Virus record (IMG/VR): IMGVR_UViG_3300042485_003881
Location: 1 to 36,100 of that record
Length of the DNA: 36,100 nt
Direction: 5' to 3' (one strand)
Source of the DNA: a virus
Shown here: piece by piece, positions 1-6,791 of the stretch
Layout: each line of letters opens with the position of its first letter
Numbering within the stretch: position 1 is the stretch's first letter
The notes under the pieces: model-generated
The model's input: only the letters and a program-made list of their open reading frames with translations
What the model was told of the DNA's origin: nothing
The model's database searches: none
Made by a program: the position numbers and the translations under genes

Positions 1-198
1 ACAAGAGCATATTATTGGATTCAAAGTTGTAAAGTTCGAAATAAGGAATGGAAAATTGCTTTAAGTAATTATGCAAGTGATGAGTTTCTTGTTGCGGTAA
101 AATTGTCTATTAATTACTTTGAAAGTACCGAAGAGTATGAAAAATGTGCTTTTCTTAAAAAAATACAAGATTTTATTGAAAAATGCTTGGCTAAGTAA
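1..198 (+). CDS. C-terminal fragment of an unidentified protein (cut by left edge)
   Basis: An open frame runs from the first base to a TAA stop at 196-198, giving 65 residues of a protein whose start lies outside the window. The visible part is rich in Lys, Glu and aromatic residues and looks helical, for example FLKKIQDFIEK near the end. It carries no motif I recognise. Codon use (AAA, GAA, TTA) matches the downstream genes, which supports real coding. An 84-base gap follows before the next small gene, so it probably ends an upstream transcription unit. I cannot assign a function. Confidence 0.6.
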   Translation, partial: TRAYYWIQSCKVRNKEWKIALSNYASDEFLVAVKLSINYFESTEEYEKCAFLKKIQDFIEKCLAK

Positions 199-282
199 AA
201 GAAAGTTATTACCTTTAATTATATTTTGATTTTAAAATGATTGAAATATATAGATAAAAATTAAATAATCAAATAAAATAAA

Positions 283-450
283 ATGAAAAATAAAGAATTA
301 TTATTGAGACGGATGGAGTCTATTGAAAACCGGTTAAAAGTTTTAAGAAATGCTTTAAACGAAAGAGATTTAGAAAAAGCAAAATTAGTATTACAAGAAG
401 TATTAGAATTGAGAGAAGACGCTCAATCAATTGTTGAAAGAGAAAATTAA
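283..450 (+). CDS. Small helical protein (55 aa), function unknown
   Basis: ATG at 283, TAA at 448-450. The 55-residue product is almost entirely predicted helix and highly charged: it opens MKNKELLLRRMESIENRL, has heptad-like Leu/Ile spacing, and ends in an acidic stretch. It could form a short coiled coil. The gene sits 20 bases before the HD-domain gene, behind an A/T-rich leader typical of this genome, and its codon use fits its neighbours. I recognise no family. It might be a small regulator or assembly factor, but nothing in the sequence decides this. Confidence 0.6.
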   Translation: MKNKELLLRRMESIENRLKVLRNALNERDLEKAKLVLQEVLELREDAQSIVEREN

Positions 451-470
451 TAAATTAACAAATAAAAGTT

Positions 471-1265
471 ATGAATCTAACCCCAGAACAAATCCAAGGA
501 AATTGGATAGAATTAATGGATTATATTGAAAAATATATTTCCGAACCTCGTAAAGAAAACATTTTAGCATTTTATGATCAATACTCAGAACGTTTGATGT
601 TAATGCCTGCTGCGCATAAAAAAGAATATCATAACGCTTTCCCCGGAGGATATGTAGAACATGTTTTACGCGTTATTCGATGTGCTATTAAGCAAGCTAC
701 ATTATGGGAAGAGGAAGGATGTGACATGTCTACTTTTACAACTGAAGAATTAGTATTTTCAGCACTGAATCATGATTTAGGTAAAATGGGAAGTAAAGAT
801 GAAGATTCTTATATACCCCAGACAGATAATTGGAGACGTGAAAAATTAGGGGAGGATTATATGTTTAATACTAAAGTTCCATTTGCTTCAGTTCCAGATA
901 GAGGTTTATTTTTACTTCAATCACATGGTATATCTTATACATTTAATGAGATGATTGCTATCCAAACTCACGATGGTTTATATGATAAAGCAAATGAGAA
1001 ATACTTAATGCCTTATATGCCAGAACAAAAACCTAGAACTTCATTACCTTTTATCTTACATCAGGCTGATTTGATGGCAGCACGTATTGAATTTGAACGT
1101 GAATGGTTGCCTAAATTAAAAGAAAACAAAAAACCCTTGGATGCCGGAAAAGGAAATTATACATTAGGGAATAAACCAAACATGTCTAAAAAAATATCAA
1201 CCAAAACCAAAGCTTTAGGTTCATTTAAAAGTGAAGGTTTAAAAAATATATTTAACAGTTTATGA
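471..1265 (+). CDS. HD-domain phosphohydrolase
   Basis: The 264-residue protein carries the metal-binding pattern of the HD superfamily: H64 in the segment GGYVEHVLRV, the H101-D102 doublet in LNHDLGKMG, and H197/D200 in HQAD. HD proteins hydrolyse phosphoester bonds, usually in nucleotides or nucleic acids. The GGYVEH opening resembles the HD domains of YhaM-type 3'-5' exonucleases and of small phage HD hydrolases. The C-terminal 50 residues are Lys/Gly-rich and probably flexible. A role in nucleotide turnover or RNA/DNA processing is likely, but the substrate cannot be read from sequence. It overlaps the next gene by 4 bases (ATGA), so the two are probably translationally coupled. Confidence 0.85.
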   Translation: MNLTPEQIQGNWIELMDYIEKYISEPRKENILAFYDQYSERLMLMPAAHKKEYHNAFPGGYVEHVLRVIRCAIKQATLWEEEGCDMSTFTTEELVFSALNHDLGKMGSKDEDSYIPQTDNWRREKLGEDYMFNTKVPFASVPDRGLFLLQSHGISYTFNEMIAIQTHDGLYDKANEKYLMPYMPEQKPRTSLPFILHQADLMAARIEFEREWLPKLKENKKPLDAGKGNYTLGNKPNMSKKISTKTKALGSFKSEGLKNIFNSL

Positions 1266-1540
1266 TAGTTATATTATGCATTTTAGCAACATTAGTAGTA
1301 ATTCTAGGATTTACTACTTTTAATTTACTTAAAAAAAATGAAAAGCAAGAAGACATACTTGCAGGTTATCTAACGTATTTAGATAATTTATCTCGAACCA
1401 TAGAAATCTCTGGCAAGAAATTAAAAGAGTTAGACCGTGGTGGAGTTTTTGAAAAAGACGATGAAGTTGGGGTTATATTTCAATCAATACTTAAAGTACA
1501 GGAAATCCTCAATGAATTTAATCTTAGAAAAACAAACTAA
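1262..1540 (+). CDS. Small single-pass membrane protein
   Basis: This 92-residue protein has an N-terminal hydrophobic segment (about residues 1-22, Ile/Leu/Val-rich with one Cys) followed at once by Lys residues. The remainder is a charged helical tail with coiled-coil character. The layout suggests an inner-membrane anchor with a cytoplasmic helical domain. It starts within the stop of the HD gene (ATGA overlap), and its last 29 bases overlap the likely start of the sigma-factor gene, so all three may be co-translated. I do not recognise a family. Confidence 0.7.
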   Translation: MIVILCILATLVVILGFTTFNLLKKNEKQEDILAGYLTYLDNLSRTIEISGKKLKELDRGGVFEKDDEVGVIFQSILKVQEILNEFNLRKTN

Positions 1541-2249
1541 AGTGTCTCCAAAAAAAAAAGTAAGCAAAAATTACTTTACACAAGAGACAGAAGACGCTAT
1601 TGTATTATATAATAATACCCCTGACCCAGCAATCCGGAGTAGCATATATGAAGAAAAAATTCATTATGCGTTTTTTAAACTTACTCAAAATATTATTCAT
1701 ACATTTAAATTCTACCATACTGAGGTAGATAATCTAGAACATTTACAACATGAAATCATTGTATTCTTACTTTCAAAAATTCATTTGTTTGATCCAAGAA
1801 AAGGGGCTAAAGCATATTCTTACTTTGGCACTATTGTTAAACGTTGGTGTATTTTGTACAACGATAAAAACTACAAAAGCAAAGTTAAAAAAGTTTCTAC
1901 GGATGAATTAGAAAAAGATGATACCCATTCATATACTTTAGATTCGTCATCCCCAAATGATCGTTTATCTAATTTTATGGATGAATACGTTGAATTTGCT
2001 AGTTTAAACATATATAAACTATTTCCAAAACCATATGATGCTAAGATTGCAGATGCAATTTTAGAGCTGTTTCGTAAACGAGAGGGGATTGATATATTTA
2101 ATAAAAAAGCCCTTTATATCTATATACACGAGATGGTCCCAGATGCTAAAACCCCAAAAATTACTAAAATAGCAGCATCTTTATATGGGGTATTTAAAAA
2201 AAATTATTTATTTTATTTAGAACAAGGATATACTAATTTCAAACTTTAG
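1512..2249 (+). CDS. 55: T4 gp55-like late-transcription sigma factor
   Basis: I place the start at ATG 1512 (245 residues), preceded by aggaaat. An earlier in-frame ATG at 1437 would overlap the membrane-protein gene by over 100 bases. Around residues 75-115 it has a sigma region 2-like helix set: LEHLQHEIIVFLLSKIHLFD, then KGAKAYSYFGTIVKRW, the pattern of the minimal phage sigma factors related to T4 gp55. Such proteins bind host RNA polymerase core and, with the sliding clamp, direct it to late promoters for virion genes. The placement directly before the tail block fits this. The C-terminal 100 residues (helical, Lys/Tyr-rich) are less clear. The family call is from motif resemblance and needs a profile search. 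Confidence 0.75.
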   Translation: MNLILEKQTKVSPKKKVSKNYFTQETEDAIVLYNNTPDPAIRSSIYEEKIHYAFFKLTQNIIHTFKFYHTEVDNLEHLQHEIIVFLLSKIHLFDPRKGAKAYSYFGTIVKRWCILYNDKNYKSKVKKVSTDELEKDDTHSYTLDSSSPNDRLSNFMDEYVEFASLNIYKLFPKPYDAKIADAILELFRKREGIDIFNKKALYIYIHEMVPDAKTPKITKIAASLYGVFKKNYLFYLEQGYTNFKL

Positions 2250-2255
2250 TATTTT

Positions 2256-2267
2256 CCTATATTTATA
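2256..2267 (+). promoter_or_regulatory. Intergenic motif CCTATATTTATA
   Basis: This 12-mer lies between the sigma-factor gene and the next gene, 15 bases before its ATG. The identical 12-mer recurs at 6033-6044, also just before a start codon. It resembles the TAATATTTATTA element found in other gaps of this window. It may be part of a phage promoter or an A/U-rich translation leader; the sequence alone does not distinguish these. Confidence 0.35.
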
Positions 2268-2282
2268 CCCAAAAATATTCAT

Positions 2283-2621
2283 ATGAATAATTTAGAATCT
2301 AATATTTGGGGTAAGAAAAAATTTTCTGATCTCTTAAAAGAAATTTACGATAACCAAAAGAAAAAAGAAGCTCAAATTTCTGCTCTTATTGGTGAATTAA
2401 AACCATTAATTAACGATATTGGTGATGCTACCTTAATTGTTCCATTAATTAAAGAATATATGGAATTAGGTATTAAAAATGATGAACAATTAATTAAAAT
2501 GGTTAATATAGCTCAACGTGCCTTAGCTTCTGGTAAATCTGAAGAAGAATCTTTTGGTATGACTGATGAAGAAAAAACTCAATTATTAAATGAAGTAAAA
2601 AAATTTAATCCTAAGGACTAA
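2283..2621 (+). CDS. Helical protein of unknown function (112 aa)
   Basis: The 112-residue protein appears all-helical: a Lys-rich N-terminal coiled coil (about residues 13-40), a hydrophobic middle (LKPLINDIGDATLIVPLIKE) and an acidic C-terminus. Its stop overlaps the start of the spike gene (TAATG), so it is probably made with the tail proteins. It could be a small baseplate component or tail assembly chaperone, by position only. No family recognised. Confidence 0.65.
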   Translation: MNNLESNIWGKKKFSDLLKEIYDNQKKKEAQISALIGELKPLINDIGDATLIVPLIKEYMELGIKNDEQLIKMVNIAQRALASGKSEEESFGMTDEEKTQLLNEVKKFNPKD

Positions 2622-3862
2622 TGACTTCATATAATATACGCACAGTAGTTAATAATGCCTCAAGTAAAAGCAGTAATAAAGGAACTAAATCACAAAATTC
2701 ATCTTTTTTTGTTAGAGTATTAAGTGTAAATTTAGAACCTAATCAATCATTAACCTCAATAGGTACAATTACTGGAGAAAAAATTTCTACTAATTTTGTC
2801 AATCCTTCAAATAATATTCTTGCAAATATTAAACCTAAAAACCCATATATAAAAATCTTTCCTTTAGTTAATGAAATAGTTAAAGTAGAATCTGCTCCTT
2901 CACCTAATGGAAATACTAGACAACTTGTTTATGATTATCCTATTTCTTTATATGGATCTACCTCTTTAAATATTAATCCAAAACCTCCTTTATCTGTAAA
3001 TTTAAATACTATATCTAAAAAATCAGATTATACTCAAGTTGAAAATGGAGCTTATAATGTAATAAATAATAATAGTGCACCCCCAAGCTATACTCCTAAT
3101 GTTTTAGTTCCATCAACTTTTAAAGAAAAAGGAAATATTCATCCATTATTACCATTTTCCGGAGATATAATATATGAAGGTAGATGGGGACAAAGTTTAC
3201 GCTTTGGTAGTACTTCTAAAACAACCGGCAACTTTCAAAATTTATGGTCAAATTCAGGAAATGATGGGGACCCTATTATTATTTTAAGAAATGGTCAAGA
3301 TCCAAATTCTTCTACAAATGGAGCAGAACCAATAATAGAAAATATAAAAAAAGATTTATCATCGATTTATTTAACTTCTTACCAAAAAATTCCATTTAGT
3401 ATTACTAATGAAAATTTTTATTCTTATTCTAAAGATTCTCAACCTACAGAACCAGCATTATATACTCTTCCCCAAATAATAATAAATTCAGATAGAATAG
3501 TTTTAAATGCTAAAAATGATAATGTTTTAATAAGTGGTGAAAAGTCTGTTGGTTTATTTTCAAATAAAAGTATTAATTTAGAAGCTAGACAAGTATGTAT
3601 TAGCTCTAATAATGTTAAATTAGGGAATATAAATGCAGATCAATCTGTAATATTAGGAGATTTAGCAGTAGAATATTTAAAAATAATAGTTACTGAAATT
3701 TCAAATTTAGCAACTGCATTAAAATCAACAAATTTATGGCCTGGAGGATCCCCAGTTCCTGATTCTGCTATGTTAGTAGTAGCTTCTCAAGCTGAAGCTA
3801 ATTTAGAAACTATTAAGAGTAAATTAGATTTAATTAAATCAAATTTTGTTAAAACAATTTAA
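2621..3862 (+). CDS. Baseplate central spike / hub protein (gp5-like, OB-fold plus beta-helix)
   Basis: This 413-residue protein has a disordered Ser/Asn/Lys-rich N-terminus (about 1-25). A beta-rich region follows that includes FPLVNEIVKVESAP and the segment GDIIYEGRWGQSLRFGST (about 187-204), which I associate with phage baseplate spike proteins. Residues about 285-350 show short alternating repeats such as INSDRIVLNAKNDNVLISG and KSINLEARQVCISS, as in the beta-helix of VgrG/gp5 spikes. The last 60 residues are helical. Such proteins form the trimeric needle that punctures the outer membrane. No lysozyme domain is visible; the cell-wall enzyme may be the next gene. It is followed after 2 bases by the DUF5675-like gene. 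Confidence 0.7.
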   Translation: MTSYNIRTVVNNASSKSSNKGTKSQNSSFFVRVLSVNLEPNQSLTSIGTITGEKISTNFVNPSNNILANIKPKNPYIKIFPLVNEIVKVESAPSPNGNTRQLVYDYPISLYGSTSLNINPKPPLSVNLNTISKKSDYTQVENGAYNVINNNSAPPSYTPNVLVPSTFKEKGNIHPLLPFSGDIIYEGRWGQSLRFGSTSKTTGNFQNLWSNSGNDGDPIIILRNGQDPNSSTNGAEPIIENIKKDLSSIYLTSYQKIPFSITNENFYSYSKDSQPTEPALYTLPQIIINSDRIVLNAKNDNVLISGEKSVGLFSNKSINLEARQVCISSNNVKLGNINADQSVILGDLAVEYLKIIVTEISNLATALKSTNLWPGGSPVPDSAMLVVASQAEANLETIKSKLDLIKSNFVKTI

Positions 3863-3864
3863 AT

Positions 3865-4869
3865 ATGCCTCTTAAAAGATCAATATTATTAAATCACCCA
3901 TCACCCCTTAAAGATGTTAATACTTTTAAACCTTTACTTTTAAATGGAGCATACGTTGCTTACTCTGATCTTCCTGATATGTTTAAATCTTTTGTTAAGC
4001 GTACAGATAAAATTACTATTATTAGAGAAATAAATGATATTAATGCAAGAAAAGGCAATGTATCTTATGGAGGAAGAACCCAAGGTACTTTATGGCATGG
4101 AGGAGAAGTTTTAGGGTTTACAGTTGAAGATACTGTTAGAAACCAAAAAATCGCAAATGAAACAGCTATCCCTGACACCCTCCCAGATAATTTCTTACCT
4201 ACATCAGCTTACCCAGAAAATTTATATACTATTTTATTAAGTGGTACAACTTCTTCAGACTGGATTCCTCAAACTTTTTATAAAGGTAAAGGATTAGTGC
4301 TTAGCTCTAAATTTTCCGTAAGTGACAGAAACATTTATAATGAGGATGTTTATTCCCCGGGTTTTGCTACTGATAGACCAAGAACCGATCGAAACAACAA
4401 AAAAAAATATTTAGCATTTGATGGTAGTTGGATCCACCATGGAGGTTCAGAAAAAGATTCTTCAGGCTGTGTATTACTAAGTAATACAAGACTAGAAAAT
4501 GGACAAGTAGTAACATCTGCAGGCTCATGTAAAGCATTAAACTTATTTTTATTAAATAATAATCTGGTAGGCCCAGGAATAAATCAACAATTAGTAATAG
4601 TTAATGCTTTTAATTTTGATAGTCCTGAATATTTTGAAGAAATTGATTTTGAAATTGAAGGTAAACCAAATACAACCCCAAATTCTCCATCAAAACCTCC
4701 TACTTCCTCTGAAACCTCCAGTCCCTATGTAAATTATTCAACAAATAAGTTTGGAGATAAAAGCATAAGAATAACAACAATAGATGGTTCACCTAAAATA
4801 ATATGGTTAGAAAAAGATACTGACAAAGAATATTACCTTATTAATGATGAAAAGGTATTTCCATTTTAG
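3865..4869 (+). CDS. DUF5675 / L,D-transpeptidase-like tail protein
   Basis: The 334-residue protein contains the segment TQGTLWHGGEVLGFTVEDT (about 75-93) and, later, WIHHGG followed by SSGCVLLS (H191, H192, S200, G201, C202). This His-Gly...Ser-x-Gly-Cys pattern is shared by YkuD L,D-transpeptidases and the related DUF5675 phage/secretion-system proteins. The C-terminus (about 270-334) is a Pro/Ser/Thr linker plus a small beta-rich tail. Lying 2 bases after the spike gene, it probably acts on peptidoglycan as part of the baseplate or at lysis. Catalysis is inferred from the Cys/His pattern; a purely structural role is possible. Confidence 0.65.
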   Translation: MPLKRSILLNHPSPLKDVNTFKPLLLNGAYVAYSDLPDMFKSFVKRTDKITIIREINDINARKGNVSYGGRTQGTLWHGGEVLGFTVEDTVRNQKIANETAIPDTLPDNFLPTSAYPENLYTILLSGTTSSDWIPQTFYKGKGLVLSSKFSVSDRNIYNEDVYSPGFATDRPRTDRNNKKKYLAFDGSWIHHGGSEKDSSGCVLLSNTRLENGQVVTSAGSCKALNLFLLNNNLVGPGINQQLVIVNAFNFDSPEYFEEIDFEIEGKPNTTPNSPSKPPTSSETSSPYVNYSTNKFGDKSIRITTIDGSPKIIWLEKDTDKEYYLINDEKVFPF

Positions 4870-4873
4870 TAAG

Positions 4874-4881
4874 TATAAATA
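4874..4881 (+). promoter_or_regulatory. Exact match to T4 late-promoter box TATAAATA
   Basis: TATAAATA at 4874-4881, in the gap 4870-4912 and 31 bases before the next ATG. In T4, gp55 recognises this box as the late -10 element, and a gp55-like gene is encoded at 1512. The orientation and spacing are right for transcription of 4913 onward. The sequence is so AT-rich that chance matches are expected, so confidence is modest. Confidence 0.35.
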
Positions 4882-4912
4882 AAAATAATATTTAGCAGAC
4901 TACCCTAAACAA

Positions 4913-6031
4913 ATGATAGAAAATAAACCAGATTTTAAAAAAAATCTTTCTTCTAAAAAAACTCCCCCTAATAAATCTGATATATCATATGATATAACTT
5001 CTGAAGGATATGAATCTAAAGAAATTATTCCATATAAAGGAGATGGAACCCCTAAAAGTGATATAGGAGTAATATCTTTAATTCCTATTGAAAAATCATT
5101 AGAAATAGATAAAATAAAATCTTCTCAATTAGATAAATCTCAAATAAATAAATTATCCAAAGATAAAAAAAATTCCGAATATTTTAAACAAGAAAAATTA
5201 TCTAAAAAAATCCAAGAATTAAAAACGATTGTTATTCCTACTTTGTTAACCCTAATAGCTAAATTTGGAGTTACTAAAGCTACAGAACTAGTTAATAAAG
5301 AAAAATCAGAAATCCAAAATAAATTATCTAAAATAAAATTATGTCCTTCTAAACCAGAAATTGAAAAAATAATAAAAACAAAAAATAAACTAGTTAAAAT
5401 AATAGAAAATAGTTTAAAAATAATAGATATAACCGTTAAATCTTTAGGTATAGTTGAAGGTCTATTAATCATTATTGAAACCTCTTTTAAAATTTTTAAA
5501 AATCTCCCAATCCCCGTCTCTACAGGTGTGCCCGGAGTACCTGGTCTTCCAACTAATGTAATATTAGGGATTCAAGATAATAAAGATAAACTTTTAAAAA
5601 GAATAGAATCTCTTAAAAAAATAAATGAAAGTATATTAGGTATATTAATTTTATTAAAATCTACTCTAGAATTAGTTTTAAAATTACTTAATTTGTTAGA
5701 TATGTTACTTCAATCATGTATTCAAGAAGATCAAGAAAACCAAGAAGATCAAGAAGATCGAGAAACTAATCTATTAGCTACTCTTCAAAATTTAACCCTT
5801 GAACAATCAAATCAAGAATCTCCTGTAGTTACAAATATAAATGGGTTTACAATGGGAGTTGAAACTGAACCAAAAATTTCAACTTTATCTATAAAACGTA
5901 GAAGAGCTATAGCTACAAATAAACAAGGTATAGTAATGTTAACAGGAGAATGGTCATTTAGTTCAATTGACCAAATTTTAATTAATGAACTTATATTTTA
6001 TATTCAACAAAATGATTTAAGAGCAGATTAA
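4913..6031 (+). CDS. Virion/baseplate protein with hydrophobic helices
   Basis: The 372-residue protein has a disordered, Lys/Ser-rich N-terminus (about 1-100), then several long hydrophobic helices (for example IVIPTLLTLIAKFG, SILGILILLKSTLELVLK) separated by a Pro/Gly loop containing GVPGVPGLP. An acidic Gln/Glu/Asp repeat follows (about 271-285), then a C-terminal domain ending LINELIFYIQQNDLRAD. It lies among baseplate genes, so it is probably a virion component. The hydrophobic helices could insert in a membrane during DNA entry, which is an inference. I recall similar unnamed proteins in related phages but cannot name a family. Confidence 0.65.
   Translation: MIENKPDFKKNLSSKKTPPNKSDISYDITSEGYESKEIIPYKGDGTPKSDIGVISLIPIEKSLEIDKIKSSQLDKSQINKLSKDKKNSEYFKQEKLSKKIQELKTIVIPTLLTLIAKFGVTKATELVNKEKSEIQNKLSKIKLCPSKPEIEKIIKTKNKLVKIIENSLKIIDITVKSLGIVEGLLIIIETSFKIFKNLPIPVSTGVPGVPGLPTNVILGIQDNKDKLLKRIESLKKINESILGILILLKSTLELVLKLLNLLDMLLQSCIQEDQENQEDQEDRETNLLATLQNLTLEQSNQESPVVTNINGFTMGVETEPKISTLSIKRRRAIATNKQGIVMLTGEWSFSSIDQILINELIFYIQQNDLRAD
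5723..5765 (+). repeat. Short degenerate 9-base repeats (CAAGAAGAT)
   Basis: Imperfect tandem copies of CAAGAAGAT inside the gene at 4913, encoding Gln-Glu-Asp/Asn triplets. It marks a flexible acidic linker before the C-terminal domain. Replication slippage probably produced it. Confidence 0.6.
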
Positions 6032-6032
6032 C

Positions 6033-6044
6033 CCTATATTTATA
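6033..6044 (+). promoter_or_regulatory. Intergenic motif CCTATATTTATA (second copy)
   Basis: Identical to the 12-mer at 2256-2267 and located 5 bases before the ATG at 6050. So close to the start codon, it would give a nearly leaderless transcript if it were a -10 element. It may instead be an A/U-rich translation leader. Confidence 0.35.
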
Positions 6045-6049
6045 AACAT

Positions 6050-6385
6050 ATGAAAACCACAGATTTTAAAAAAATTATTAAAGAAGCAGTAAAGGAAGCA
6101 ATTCAAGAAGAATTAAAGGATATTCTATTAGAAGCAGTAAAATCTTCTAAACAAATAGTAAGAGAATCTTACACTCCTACTTCTACCCCTAATCCATCTT
6201 ATGCACCACCATCTATAGATTTTAGATCTAAATATGCTGAAGTATTAGGAGAAACAGCTTTAAGTTTTAACTCACAAAACACTCAACCATTTACACCACA
6301 AATGGGAGACCCAGTAAATGGAAGTTTAGGAGATGGAGAATTAGGTATAGATCAAATAATGGGCCTTTTAAATACTAATAAATAA
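6050..6385 (+). CDS. Small protein with capsid-targeting-like N-terminal helix
   Basis: The 111-residue protein begins MKTTDFKKIIKEAVKEAI, an amphipathic helix with I10-K11-E12, the (I/L)xE pattern shared by many proteins at 21170-34577. After about residue 45 it becomes Pro/Ser/Thr-rich and probably disordered, ending GDGELGIDQIMGLLNTNK. It overlaps the gp25-like gene (TAATG) and lies within the baseplate cluster. It may therefore be a baseplate-associated small protein that only resembles the tagged set, or a packaged protein placed among tail genes. No family recognised. Confidence 0.65.
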   Translation: MKTTDFKKIIKEAVKEAIQEELKDILLEAVKSSKQIVRESYTPTSTPNPSYAPPSIDFRSKYAEVLGETALSFNSQNTQPFTPQMGDPVNGSLGDGELGIDQIMGLLNTNK

Positions 6386-6789
6386 TGGCATTTTCTCCAG
6401 TTAAAAAATTTTTAAGTGATTTAAATCCAAACATAGGAGTTGGAGTAAATTTACCTTTAAGTGGACCTTCTGTTTTTACTTCTAATTATACAACAAAAGA
6501 AGCTATTAAAAATAACTTAATTAATTATTTTTTAACTAATCCTGGAGAATTACCATTAAATCCTACCTTTGGGTCAGGTTTAAGATCTTATATTTTTGAA
6601 CAAATATCACAAGATTTATTAAGTAATTTAGAAGAATATATTATCCAAAAAATAAATTTTTATTTTTCAATGATATCAATTGATAGTCTTGTAATTACTC
6701 AACAAGAAGATACTAACTTAATTAGAGTAATTTTAAAATATAATATTATTGATACAAATATGACAGATACACTAAACATCCAACTATAA
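6385..6789 (+). CDS. 25: gp25-like baseplate wedge protein (GPW/gp25 family)
   Basis: The 134-residue protein has the family's typical length and core pattern. NLINYFLTNPGELPLNPTFG is followed by SGLRSYIFE, the counterpart of the 'LLT.PGE....P.FGSGL' signature of GPW/gp25 proteins. These are the conserved wedge/sheath-initiator proteins of contractile tails; they anchor the sheath to the baseplate and have a T4-lysozyme-like fold without lysozyme activity. The start overlaps the preceding stop (TAATG) and the gp6-like gene begins 2 bases after its stop, the usual wedge-gene order. Confidence 0.92.
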   Translation: MAFSPVKKFLSDLNPNIGVGVNLPLSGPSVFTSNYTTKEAIKNNLINYFLTNPGELPLNPTFGSGLRSYIFEQISQDLLSNLEEYIIQKINFYFSMISIDSLVITQQEDTNLIRVILKYNIIDTNMTDTLNIQL

Positions 6790-6791
6790 AA

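Noticed and set aside
199-282. Bacteroidota-type promoter (TAnnTTTG) in the gap before the gene at 283
   Set aside because: Only imperfect matches (for example TACCTTTA) were found and no convincing TTTG -33 element, so I do not list it.
1437-1511. Longer start for the sigma-factor gene at ATG 1437
   Set aside because: It would overlap the upstream membrane-protein gene by 104 bases. The ATG at 1512 overlaps by 29 bases and gives a sensible N-terminus.
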